Origin: Nonlabens sp. Ci31
Lineage (GTDB): Bacteria > Bacteroidota > Bacteroidia > Flavobacteriales > Flavobacteriaceae
NCBI RefSeq assembly: GCF_012974865.1
Contig: NZ_CP043633.1
Span: 1,178,001-1,242,000, forward strand
Direction: 5' to 3'
DNA length: 64,000 nucleotides
The position numbers and the translations under genes were made by a program. The notes below the pieces were generated by a model. It did not search any database, was not told where the DNA came from, and was given only the letters and a program-made list of their open reading frames with translations. Shown here piece after piece: positions 44,595 through 52,784 of this stretch (position 1 is the stretch's first letter; the number at the start of each line of letters is the position of its first letter).

Positions 44595-45357
44595 AAACAT
44601 AGGAATCTTAGGATGTGGCTGGTTGGGCTATGATCTCGCTTTAAAATTAAAACAACAAGGTTGTGAAGTGCGAGGAACTTCTAGATCTTTAGAAAAGCTA
44701 CAACAACTCTCAGAAAATGGGGTTCATGCTTTTAAGATCGACCTTCAAGAAGATAAAATCTATGGAGATGTACAAGGGTTTTTAAAGGGATTGGATGTTT
44801 TGTTGATTGACATTCCGCCAGGCTTGCGCAAGAATCCAGAAAGCAATTTTGCTTTTAGAACAAAGCTTTTTATGCGATTTGTTCAAGTTTATGAAATCAA
44901 TAAGGTTCTTTTTATTTCTTCCACTTCGGTCTTTGAAGATCGAGAAGATATTCCAACCTATGATGAGAATTCTATTCCAAATGCTACCAGTAACAACGGT
45001 AAAAAAATCATCGCTGCTGAGCAAATAGTTCAAGAAATGGCACATCAATCTACCATTATCAGACCTTGTGGTCTTATAGGAGACGATCGCCATCCCATAA
45101 AAATGCTCGCCGGTAGAAAAGGTATTAAAAATCCTGATGCTCCAGTAAATCTCGTGACCAGAGATCATGTGAATTCACTTATTCGAAAAGTGATTGCTGG
45201 AGAACTTGATGCAGCAGTAATTCATGCAGTAAGTGAGCCTCATAAAAGTCGTCAAGACTATTATCAAAAAGCGGCGATAGAGTTTGGGTTGGAAGTTCCT
45301 GTCTTTGATAGTGATAGTGAAAACTTAGGAAAGAAGATCGTTTCTCGATTTCCCTAA
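44584..45357 (+). CDS. NAD(P)-dependent epimerase/dehydratase-like protein (YeeZ-type)
   Basis: This 257-residue Rossmann-fold protein has the dinucleotide-binding GILGCGWLGYDLA (residues 7-19) and then LLIDIPPGLRKNP, ISSTSVFEDRED and IIRPCGLIGDDRHP, matching the YeeZ group of atypical SDR proteins of unknown substrate. It overlaps the M28 gene by 11 bases. Its stop codon lies inside a 34-bp perfect palindrome. Confidence 0.85.
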   Translation: MPNKNIGILGCGWLGYDLALKLKQQGCEVRGTSRSLEKLQQLSENGVHAFKIDLQEDKIYGDVQGFLKGLDVLLIDIPPGLRKNPESNFAFRTKLFMRFVQVYEINKVLFISSTSVFEDREDIPTYDENSIPNATSNNGKKIIAAEQIVQEMAHQSTIIRPCGLIGDDRHPIKMLAGRKGIKNPDAPVNLVTRDHVNSLIRKVIAGELDAAVIHAVSEPHKSRQDYYQKAAIEFGLEVPVFDSDSENLGKKIVSRFP

Positions 45358-45384
45358 GGGCAGAATTAATTCTGCCCTTAGGGA
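45351..45384. repeat. 34-bp perfect palindrome over the epimerase stop codon
   Basis: The core GGGCAGAATTAATTCTGCCC is extended by CCCTAA/TTAGGG-type arms to 34 bases of perfect dyad symmetry. The same core with different but still complementary arms occurs three times in the array downstream. It may act as a terminator without T-run or as a protein site. Confidence 0.9.
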
Positions 45385-45491
45385 AGAGTAAAGAGTTCTG
45401 CATGAGAATTTGTTCTATAGATCATTAATGGATCGAAAACTAAAATCTTCCCCATTGGTAGCTTGTATCCGACGAATGAGAGGAATGCACT

Positions 45492-45515
45492 ATTTAATTC
45501 GTGTACGAATTAAAT
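45492..45515. repeat. Inverted repeat ATTTAATTCGT/ACGAATTAAAT
   Basis: 11-bp arms around GT. The core TTCGTGTACGAA is one base from the TTCGTATACGAA found in each full array unit, so this stretch may be a diverged relative of the array. Confidence 0.75.
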
Positions 45516-45872
45516 AAGGGATTTGCGATGATTGAAATTAGAAGAGACCTTGATGGAGATCAAGCGCTGTTACCTTTTCGACCAATTTTCCGTAAACTCC
45601 AATTTGCCCACATTTCCTTGAAAAAAGGAAAGGAGCTTTTACTTTTTGGATTTTATAGACTTGACATTCCAACTATAGTTGTTGGCCTTGTCTAAATCTG
45701 CTCGGGAAGCTTGAATTTATAACAGGATCTGGTTTTATCGATAACCACCAAACATTCCAAGACGAATACTTGGCATGTTGGTTTCTAAAATGATTGAGTT
45801 CGTATACGAATGAGTTGAGACTTTTACGATGTATAGAAATTATTTCAATTTTAATTCTATAACTCACCACCC

Positions 45873-45908
45873 ATCATAAGGGGCAGAATTAATTCTGCCC
45901 CTTATGAT
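45873..45908. repeat. 36-bp perfect palindrome, array unit 1
   Basis: Core GGGCAGAATTAATTCTGCCC with arms ATCATAAG/CTTATGAT; perfect dyad over 36 bases. Confidence 0.92.
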
Positions 45909-46133
45909 AAAATATCCGTCCATTTTCACGTTCTTTAAGTTGTTGGCCTTGTCTAAATCTGCTCGGGAAGCTTGAATTTATAACAGGATCTGGTTTTATC
46001 GATAACCACCAAACATTCCAAGACGAATACTTGGTATGTTGGTTTCTAAAATGATTGAGTTCGTATACGAATGAGTTGAGACTTTTACGATGTATAGAAA
46101 TTATTTCAATTTTAATTCTATAACTCACCACCC

Positions 46134-46169
46134 ATCATAAGGGGCAGAATTAATTCTGCCCCTTATGAT
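46134..46169. repeat. 36-bp perfect palindrome, array unit 2
   Basis: Identical to the copy at 45873-45908, 261 bases downstream. Confidence 0.92.
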
Positions 46170-46553
46170 AAAATATCCGTCCATTTTCACGTTCTTTAAG
46201 TTGTTGGCCTTGTCTAAATCCGCTCGGGAAGCTTGAATTTATAACAGGATCTGGTTTTATCGATAACCACCAAACATTCCAAGACGAATACTTGGCATGT
46301 TGGTTTCTAAATTTTTTTTAAATAAAATGGGTTTGTAAGACTTGACATTCCAACTATAGTTGTTGGCCTTGTCTAAATCTGCTCGGGAAGCTTGAATTTA
46401 TAACAGGATCTGGTTTTATCGATAACCACCAAACATTCCAAGACGAATACTTGGTATGTTGGTTTCTAAAATGATTGAGTTCGTATACGAATGAGTTGAG
46501 ACTTTTACGATGTATAGAAATTATTTCAATTTTAATTCTATAACTCACCACCC

Positions 46554-46589
46554 ATCATAAGGGGCAGAATTAATTCTGCCCCTTATGAT
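46554..46589. repeat. 36-bp perfect palindrome, array unit 4, upstream of pbpC
   Basis: Identical copy 54 bases before the pbpC start; it must lie in or next to the pbpC promoter. Confidence 0.92.
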
Positions 46590-46643
46590 AAAATATCCGT
46601 CCATTTTCACGTTCTTTAAACACAAAGAGCACTCACAAGCACA

Positions 46644-49031
46644 TTGAAAAAATTCCTCTACAAACATAAAATCAAACTCAGCATACTGACCCTGTTGCTG
46701 GTTTGGTACGCCTTGTGTTTACCAGATCAATTGTTTGATGTTTCTTATTCTACAGTAATAGAAAGTAAAAATGGTAGGTTGCTTGATGCGCATATTGCCA
46801 AAGACGAGCAATGGCGTTTTCCTGCTGTGGATAGTGTGCCCTACCGCTACAAACAATGCGTGCTGCAATATGAAGATGCTTATTTTTACGATCACCCAGG
46901 ATTCAATCCAGTGGCTATAGGAAAAGCATTAGCTGATAATATTACCGCAGGAAAAGTAGTGCGTGGTGGTAGTACGATTACTCAGCAAGTCATTAGAATG
47001 TCACGTAAAAAAGACCGTAAATATTACGAGAAATTCATCGAGCTCATCTGGGCAACTAGATTAGAAATTCGGCTTTCTAAAGTAGAAATTCTTGAATTGT
47101 ATGCTTCTCATGCGCCTTATGGTGGTAATGTGGTCGGTCTAGATATGGCGGCGTGGCGTTATTTTGGGAGAAAATCCCACGAGCTCAGTTGGGCCGAAAG
47201 TGCCACACTAGCCGTTTTACCCAATGCCCCAGGACTGGTTTATCCAGGAAAAAGAGAAAGCTTGCTCCAAGAAAAACGAGATCAAGTGTTGCTCAAGCTG
47301 AAAGAAGAAAACATCATTACAGCGATGGATTATGAACTCGCTATTTCAGAAAATGTGCCGACTCAAGATTTTAGAGTACCACAACTGGCACCGCATTTGT
47401 TGCAACGAGCTAACAAAGAATTCGGTACTCAAAAACTACGTACCAGTATTGATTATGAGATGCAGGAAACGGTGAACCGCATTGTAAAAAATCATCACAA
47501 TATCCTCCAGCAAAATGGTGTGCATAATCTCGCCATGCTGGTTCTGGATGTGGAAACCCAAACAGTTGCTGCCTATGTAGGGAATGCCCCCACGACTAGA
47601 GTACACAGTAAAGATGTGGATATTATCGTGGCTCCACGATCTACAGGCAGCGTTTTAAAACCTTTTTTATATGCCGCAATGCTGGATGATGGAGAGTTGC
47701 TGCCCCACAGTCTGGTAAAAGACACGCCTACGGTTATCGATGGCTTTTCTACAGAGAATTACGACAAAAGATATACGGGTGCGATTCCCGCGTCTCAAGC
47801 TTTATCGAGGTCCTTAAATGTGCCTGCGGTGCGATTGTTGCGAGAGCATACTGTTCCTAAATTTTATAACAAATTGCAAGATTTAAAACTCACTCATATC
47901 AATCGTGGTGCGAGTACTTATGGACTGAGTTTGATCATTGGCGGTGGCGAGAGCAGCCTTTGGGACATGAGTCGCGCTTATCTAGGAATGGCCAAAACTT
48001 TAGAACTTTACACAAAAAACAGCAGTCAGTACGATCCAGAGGTCATGAACAGGTTGAGTTATTTGGATGATAATTCCGCTGGAGTTTATATCGAGCCTAG
48101 TCGAGATGCGAAAGCGGAAAAAGAAACATCTCAGAAAGACGTCAACTGGTCTTTAGAGTCATCCATCTATGGTGCAGGAAGTATTTACCACACTTTTGAA
48201 GCTATGAAAAAGGTCAACCGTCCAGAAGGAGAAGAGATTTGGCATTTTTTCAATCCAGATCGAGAAATCGCTTGGAAAACAGGAACAAGTTTTGGAAACC
48301 GAGATGCCTGGGCGATAGGCGTGACCCCTAAATATATTATAGGCGTCTGGACAGGAAATGCTGATGGGGAAGGACGAGCTGATATGACAGGAATAGATAG
48401 CGCCGCGCCAGTACTTTTTGATTTGTTCAATAGATTGCCTACACAAAGCTGGTTTGCGCCGCCTTATGATGACCTGATCCAGGTACCAACCTGTAAACAA
48501 TCAGGTTATCTCGCAACCCCATTATGTGAATCTACAAGCCAAAATATTCCTGCAGTAGGAGAGAAATTTGCCTCTTGTCCTTTTCATAAATCCATCAACT
48601 TAGACCCTACAAAAACCTACCAAGTAAATGCCGATTGTGAGCCTGCCTCACAAATAGTAACCACCTCTTGGTTCACGTTGCCGCCGGTGATGTCTTATTA
48701 CTATGCAAGGTCAAACCCTGCTTATAAAGCCTTACCCGATTACCGAGAGGACTGCGTTCCAGCCACTGAAGATGTGATGCGATTTATACAGCCCAAACAC
48801 AATACCACCATCACGCTTACTAAAAATGTAGAAGGCGAGCAAAATAGTGCCATTTTTGAAATCGCTCATAAGGACAGTGATGCTCAGGTATTTTGGTATA
48901 TGGACGATGAGTTTTTAGGCACTACTAAAAACTTTCATGAACTTGCTATTTCAGGTAAAAAAGGCAAGCGCCTGATTACCGCAGTGGATGAAGAGGGCAA
49001 TGATGTGCGTATTTATGTGGTTTTTGATTGA
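46644..49031 (+). CDS. pbpC: Penicillin-binding protein 1C
   Basis: This 795-residue bifunctional peptidoglycan synthase of the PBP1C type starts at TTG (no better start upstream). It has an N-terminal membrane anchor (about 9-24), a glycosyltransferase domain with EDAYFYDHPGFNP and GGSTITQQV (about 73-115), and a transpeptidase domain with the nucleophile motif SVLK in STGSVLKPF (about 332-340), SLN (about 391) and KTGTS (about 551). The C-terminal about 90 residues match the PBP1C beta domain. The 260-bp repeat array lies directly upstream and may influence its expression. Confidence 0.94.
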   Translation: MKKFLYKHKIKLSILTLLLVWYALCLPDQLFDVSYSTVIESKNGRLLDAHIAKDEQWRFPAVDSVPYRYKQCVLQYEDAYFYDHPGFNPVAIGKALADNITAGKVVRGGSTITQQVIRMSRKKDRKYYEKFIELIWATRLEIRLSKVEILELYASHAPYGGNVVGLDMAAWRYFGRKSHELSWAESATLAVLPNAPGLVYPGKRESLLQEKRDQVLLKLKEENIITAMDYELAISENVPTQDFRVPQLAPHLLQRANKEFGTQKLRTSIDYEMQETVNRIVKNHHNILQQNGVHNLAMLVLDVETQTVAAYVGNAPTTRVHSKDVDIIVAPRSTGSVLKPFLYAAMLDDGELLPHSLVKDTPTVIDGFSTENYDKRYTGAIPASQALSRSLNVPAVRLLREHTVPKFYNKLQDLKLTHINRGASTYGLSLIIGGGESSLWDMSRAYLGMAKTLELYTKNSSQYDPEVMNRLSYLDDNSAGVYIEPSRDAKAEKETSQKDVNWSLESSIYGAGSIYHTFEAMKKVNRPEGEEIWHFFNPDREIAWKTGTSFGNRDAWAIGVTPKYIIGVWTGNADGEGRADMTGIDSAAPVLFDLFNRLPTQSWFAPPYDDLIQVPTCKQSGYLATPLCESTSQNIPAVGEKFASCPFHKSINLDPTKTYQVNADCEPASQIVTTSWFTLPPVMSYYYARSNPAYKALPDYREDCVPATEDVMRFIQPKHNTTITLTKNVEGEQNSAIFEIAHKDSDAQVFWYMDDEFLGTTKNFHELAISGKKGKRLITAVDEEGNDVRIYVVFD

Positions 49032-49509
49032 CGTTTAAAAACCAGTTGTACCTACCCATAGTGATCTTAAAGCAACTCCCTCTCCTTTAATTTATCAAGG
49101 CAAAATCACAGGCTGTTCAAAGCTATTTTTTCTTCTTAAAACGAAGTGCTCTCGAATTCTCGACGGGCCATGGTGTTATTTAGACCCAAAAATCATCGAT
49201 TTTTTATCAATCTTTATGAAGGTTTATAGAAAAATAAAGAAGAAGACCCCGCATTAGGTGATAGCTGGAAAACAAAGAGAAATTTGATAGTTATACTGGT
49301 CTAGATTCATGAAGATCGAGTCGTTATTCATGAATCTAGACCAGTAGTTTTTGCATAGCATTGCTTTTATCTCCTAAATTTATAATCGCAAACCATATAA
49401 AAAACAAAAAATAGAAAAAGTTGTAAAAAAAGAAAAGCTCCTACCAGGTAGAAGCTTTCACAGTCAAAAAACGTAACACCAATTACTAATTTTTTAACAT
49501 TAGAAAATT
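49032..49509. other. Gene-free stretch after pbpC
   Basis: No gene is recognised. It holds a 19-bp-stem inverted repeat (49295-49345) and a small hairpin (AAAGCT/AGCTTT with CTACC/GGTAG, 49434-49458) before the lipoprotein gene at 49510. Confidence 0.4.
49295..49352 (+). terminator. Long inverted repeat followed by T-run
   Basis: A 19-base arm ACTGGTCTAGATTCATGAA (49295-49313) is perfectly complementary to 49327-49345, loop of 13 bases, then AGTTTTT. It may be the pbpC terminator, although 260 bases past the stop, or a small mobile inverted repeat. Confidence 0.6.
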
Positions 49510-50613
49510 ATGCAAATTAAACCAATAATCATTGCATTTTTATGCAGTACCGCAATTATCTCTTGTTCTAAAGATGAAGTGCAAGAGCTAGAGTCAATAA
49601 CTACTAAATCAGGAGGTTCTATATCCAAAGTCTCATTTTCTCGATATGGATTAGCAGATATGTTATACTTCCCTAATATGGAGACCTTTTATCAAACTCA
49701 AATGGATCTTGAAGAACAAGTTGAAAATCATGATGATGCATTCGTAGAACAAAACAATAATTTAAATGAAGACGATTTAATTGATGAGGAAGAGTCTTCA
49801 GGTTTTGATGATGAAAAGCCTTTAACAGAATTTGAAAACAGTTTTTCTTTTCATAGTTTAAGAGTTCATTTGATACAACTGGAGCATATTTGGTTAGATC
49901 AATTTGGGGTTAATGACTCTTTTGATGTTAGCGATAGTCCTTACAATCATTTTATCTTTGATGAGGAACAAAGAGCTATGCTTAATATTGATGCTCAGGC
50001 TAATATAGGCGAATATTTAATTCAATTCACTAGATTTGGTTATATACAAGTGCCTGTCTATGAAATGGAATTATTTTTAGATGTAGTAAATGATCCAAGC
50101 AGCACTAATACGAACTGGATGGAAAATGAAAATGTTGTTGTGGTAGGTGGTTATTATGGAGCGCCCCAAAATTATGCTAACGGTACCGATGACAATAACA
50201 ATGATCCTGTTACTTTAACTGAAGAGTGCTTTGCTGACATTGACAATGATGGTCAAATTGTTTACACAGATAATAGAAAGGTTTCTTGGAGACATCAGTT
50301 AAAAGGCAATTACATTGTAGTCAAAGCAAAAGCCAAAACTAGAGGTTTTAAGCATAAAAGAGGGAAGTGGAGGTGCCGTAGACTTAATATTTACGCTGAG
50401 GTTGATGGGGATGTTAGTTCAACTGAACATGAGGAATGCTCAGTATATAAAGATCTTGAAGATGTAAGAACAGGGAAAAAGAGAAGAGTAAAAGCAAAAG
50501 ATGAAGAGATTCATAGCTCTGGAGATATTATTAAATTTAAAGCAATCCGGTTTCAATCGAAGTCAATACATGGTTGGAGTGTCAATAGGACTGACAGAAT
50601 AATGCTACAATAA
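49510..50613 (+). CDS. Lipoprotein of unknown function with acidic and basic segments
   Basis: This 367-residue predicted lipoprotein has a lipobox ending at Cys19 (TAIISC). After it come an acidic, Asp/Glu/Asn-rich stretch (about 70-105), a mixed domain, and a C-terminal region with a strongly basic patch (about 278-300, VKAKAKTRGFKHKRGK) that alternates charge and contains cysteines. I recognise no family. The outer-membrane protein gene starts two bases after its stop, so the two are co-transcribed and may work together at the surface. Confidence 0.65.
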   Translation: MQIKPIIIAFLCSTAIISCSKDEVQELESITTKSGGSISKVSFSRYGLADMLYFPNMETFYQTQMDLEEQVENHDDAFVEQNNNLNEDDLIDEEESSGFDDEKPLTEFENSFSFHSLRVHLIQLEHIWLDQFGVNDSFDVSDSPYNHFIFDEEQRAMLNIDAQANIGEYLIQFTRFGYIQVPVYEMELFLDVVNDPSSTNTNWMENENVVVVGGYYGAPQNYANGTDDNNNDPVTLTEECFADIDNDGQIVYTDNRKVSWRHQLKGNYIVVKAKAKTRGFKHKRGKWRCRRLNIYAEVDGDVSSTEHEECSVYKDLEDVRTGKKRRVKAKDEEIHSSGDIIKFKAIRFQSKSIHGWSVNRTDRIMLQ

Positions 50614-50614
50614 A

Positions 50615-51358
50615 ATGAATAAAATCAAAATTTTAATTGCAGCGAGTATGTTACTCGCTGCTTTTTATTCGGTAAATGGTCAAAACACCTCATTTATAGA
50701 AAATGTAGGTATAAAAGTAAATTATTCAAGAACTCATAGTTTTAAACGCGATTTCACACCTGAAATATTTGACTGGCAACATAAAAACTACAGAACATTC
50801 AGGTTAGGCTTAAGTTATGATGTAATCACTGAAAGAAAATGGAGCTATAATTTTAACTTATCTATAGATTGGTCACAAGATATTGTTGAGTATACGCTAA
50901 ATGATCCAGATTTTGATGAAGGTTCATTTTCAAGAAGATCATCTGGCGCGGGAACAGTTTATTTTATTTTTGAAAGTCAATTTCTATATTCCTTAAATAA
51001 AAATAAATCAATTCACTTAATGATTGCTCCTCAAATAAACTATACCTTATTTGACGATATAGGTGGAAGTGGGATAGGCGGTACAAATTCTTTAAATGGA
51101 TATACATTTAGATTGAATACTATTAACCGAAATAGAATTATCAGACCAAGTCTTGCATTAGGTATACAATATGATTTACCTACAAAAACAAAAATGCGAT
51201 TAGGAGCTTTTTATTCTTACTCTTTTACTCCTATTTATTTTGGTGAATTTACGTATCAAAATAGCAATGCTGTTACTGCCTCTGGAGAATGGGAGCAAAA
51301 AGGACATCAAGCTGGTATCACTTTTCAGATATTTCCTTTTTTCAAAAACAAAAAGTAA
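50615..51358 (+). CDS. Outer-membrane beta-barrel protein of unknown function
   Basis: This 247-residue exported protein has a signal peptide ending near SVNGQ and alternating amphipathic strands to a final AGITFQIFPFFKNKK. The strand pattern (about 12) suggests a small barrel. No family is recognised. It is co-transcribed with the lipoprotein before it and converges on the CYTH gene with five bases between them. Confidence 0.65.
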   Translation: MNKIKILIAASMLLAAFYSVNGQNTSFIENVGIKVNYSRTHSFKRDFTPEIFDWQHKNYRTFRLGLSYDVITERKWSYNFNLSIDWSQDIVEYTLNDPDFDEGSFSRRSSGAGTVYFIFESQFLYSLNKNKSIHLMIAPQINYTLFDDIGGSGIGGTNSLNGYTFRLNTINRNRIIRPSLALGIQYDLPTKTKMRLGAFYSYSFTPIYFGEFTYQNSNAVTASGEWEQKGHQAGITFQIFPFFKNKK

Positions 51359-51363
51359 GGAAC

Positions 51364-51828
51364 CTACCACTTAGAAAAAGGTTGAGCACTGATATAAGAA
51401 TTGTAATACCTCACATCTCCAGTGACTTCTTTAACCAGCCATTCTGGTTTCAGGAAGTATTCTTCTTCTGATTGTAGTTCAATTTCGGCTAGTAGAAGTC
51501 CGTTATTTTCTCCGTGGAAGATGTCTATTTCCCAAGTATGATTTTCTATAACTACTTCATACCTGGTTTTATCAATCACGCCAGGCAAACATAATTGTAG
51601 TAACTGCTCAGCCTCTTGTATGGTAATTTCTTTTTCCCATTCATAACGAGATAGGCCACTTTGGTTAGACTTTCCTTTTATGGTTAGAAAACCTTGATCG
51701 CTTTTTATACGCACCCGTACCGTACGTTCTGGATCTGTAGATAGATAACCTTGAGTGATGCGTTTTCCTTCTATACCTTTTAGGAAATCGGTGTTTTTAA
51801 ATAGGAATTTGCGTTCTATTTCAGTCAT
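51364..51828 (-). CDS. CYTH domain protein
   Basis: This 154-residue triphosphate tunnel enzyme family member opens MTEIERKFLFKN, the signature EIERKF, followed by alternating charged residues lining the tunnel (VRVRIKSDQGFLTIKGK, YEWEKEIT, LLAEIELQSEEE). Bacterial members hydrolyse tripolyphosphate or nucleoside triphosphates; which one is unknown here. It stands alone. Confidence 0.9.
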   Translation of the reverse strand: MTEIERKFLFKNTDFLKGIEGKRITQGYLSTDPERTVRVRIKSDQGFLTIKGKSNQSGLSRYEWEKEITIQEAEQLLQLCLPGVIDKTRYEVVIENHTWEIDIFHGENNGLLLAEIELQSEEEYFLKPEWLVKEVTGDVRYYNSYISAQPFSKW

Positions 51829-51859
51829 GGTTGCAAGGTATTGAAAAAGCTTGTTAGAT

Positions 51860-51900
51860 TTGACATGCCAAGTATTCTTCTTGGCATTGTCTACATCTGA
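51860..51900 (+). repeat. Solitary diverged copy of the array hairpin
   Basis: TTGACAT-GCCAAG-tattctt-CTTGGC-ATTGTC aligns base by base with TTGACAT-TCCAAC-tatagtt-GTTGGC-CTTGTC at 45663-45693, and both continue CTAxATCTG. Both arms of the stem changed together. Confidence 0.6.
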
Positions 51901-52021
51901 CGGAGCAGTTTTCTCTTTTTGTCTGATGAAGAAAGGAAAGGCTGCATCCAGAAGTCAATAAAACTTAAGGAAAGAAAAAACAGCAGCGAACCTAAATTTG
52001 TGAGCCGATTTTCTAATTTTG

Positions 52022-52080
52022 CCTACAGCCTACAGCCTACAGCCTACAGCCTACAGCCTACAGCCTACAGCCTACTGCCT
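52022..52080. repeat. Heptanucleotide tandem repeat (CCTACAG)7
   Basis: Seven perfect CCTACAG units, one CCTACTG and a partial unit. The array overlaps the end of the NAD(P)-binding protein gene and supplies its last residues and stop codon (SRL then TAG on the minus strand). Confidence 0.95.
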
Positions 52081-52727
52081 ATTTCTACCAACTCATCACT
52101 TTCTATTCTATTCTTATCATAAGCGTTTATCGCTATATAAATCATAGCGCTCGCAATTGTTTCTGGTTCTATAGTCCTGTATTTTTTAAGAGCGCCGAAC
52201 AATAATGGATCAATCAATTTTTGAAATTTTTTCCACGCACTTTCAAAGGGCCTTTTTTCATCTCGTTTGCCACCTATAAGTGCTGGTTGGACAAAATAGC
52301 TTTCCTCAAAACCTAAATCTTCTAAGTCTCGTTCCATTTCTCCTTTGCCGCGATTATAAGAGATGTTGCTATCAGGATTGGCACCTAAAGCAGAAATAGT
52401 GATGATTTTACGCACTGCATTTTCTTTAGCCACTCGTGCCACTCCGAGGGGCAAATCATGTTCGATTTTGTAGTATTCTTCTTTGTTTGGAGTTTTGGCC
52501 TGCGTAGTTCCTGTGCATATAAAAAGATGATCTCCTTTTAAAAACTCCTTATAGGTGGAGGGGTCAAATAAATCGGCTAGATGATTATAATGTTTTGGGT
52601 GGTTGTTGTCGATTTGCTTTCGCGAAAGCGTCACTACTTTATCATACCTCGCATCTTCTAGCAGTTGAGAGAGTAAAATGTTGCCCGTTAGACCTGTTGC
52701 GCCTATAATTATTGCGGTGAATTTCAT
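52065..52727 (-). CDS. NAD(P)H-binding atypical SDR protein
   Basis: From the ATG at 52727 the product has 220 residues and starts [23 protein letters not shown] with the dinucleotide-binding GATGLTG (9-15); the longer frame from 52790 adds 21 residues lacking the pattern and overlaps dinB. Later [12 protein letters not shown] and [16 protein letters not shown] fit the HTATIP2/TIP30-like or YwnB group of oxidoreductases. The substrate is unknown. The LSRK near residue 38 is encoded by an iterated palindrome and the C-terminus by a heptamer repeat. It is divergent from dinB. Confidence 0.83.
   Translation of the reverse strand: MKFTAIIIGATGLTGNILLSQLLEDARYDKVVTLSRKQIDNNHPKHYNHLADLFDPSTYKEFLKGDHLFICTGTTQAKTPNKEEYYKIEHDLPLGVARVAKENAVRKIITISALGANPDSNISYNRGKGEMERDLEDLGFEESYFVQPALIGGKRDEKRPFESAWKKFQKLIDPLLFGALKKYRTIEPETIASAMIYIAINAYDKNRIESDELVEIGSRL
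52615..52630. repeat. Iterated palindrome inside the SDR gene
   Basis: TGCTTTCGCGAAAGCG (one mismatch), read on the minus strand as LSRK, the third reading frame used by coding copies. Confidence 0.8.
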
Positions 52728-52784
52728 TTGTGGAAGTATGTTAATATTCAAGGTTATAGTTCTTAAAGGTAGTAATTTTACGAG

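Larger units (their letters stand above)
45663..46619. repeat. Tandem array of about 260-bp units
   Basis: Near-identical units begin at 45681, 45941, 46202 and 46361. Units 1, 2 and 4 are complete; unit 3 is cut short at about 46310 and joined to unit 4 by a different 40-base linker. Each full unit carries a hairpin-forming CCAAG/CTTGG motif, the palindrome TTCGTATACGAA and a 36-bp perfect palindrome, and ends in CATTTTCACGTTCTTTAA. Unit 4 ends 24 bases before pbpC. ORFs of about 65 codons inside the units are by-products of the repeat. Confidence 0.93.

Noticed and set aside
45673..46551. Three nearly identical 65-80 codon minus-strand ORFs in the repeat array
   Set aside because: They are the translation of the repeated DNA unit, start inside it, lack promoters and end in unit-border sequence; nothing suggests selection on the protein.
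45663..46619. CRISPR array
   Set aside because: Units of 260 bp are repeated whole with no short-repeat/unique-spacer alternation and no cas genes nearby.
51919..52122. Plus-strand ORF containing repeated YSLQPTA
   Set aside because: It is a by-product of the CCTACAG heptamer repeat and overlaps the SDR gene end.
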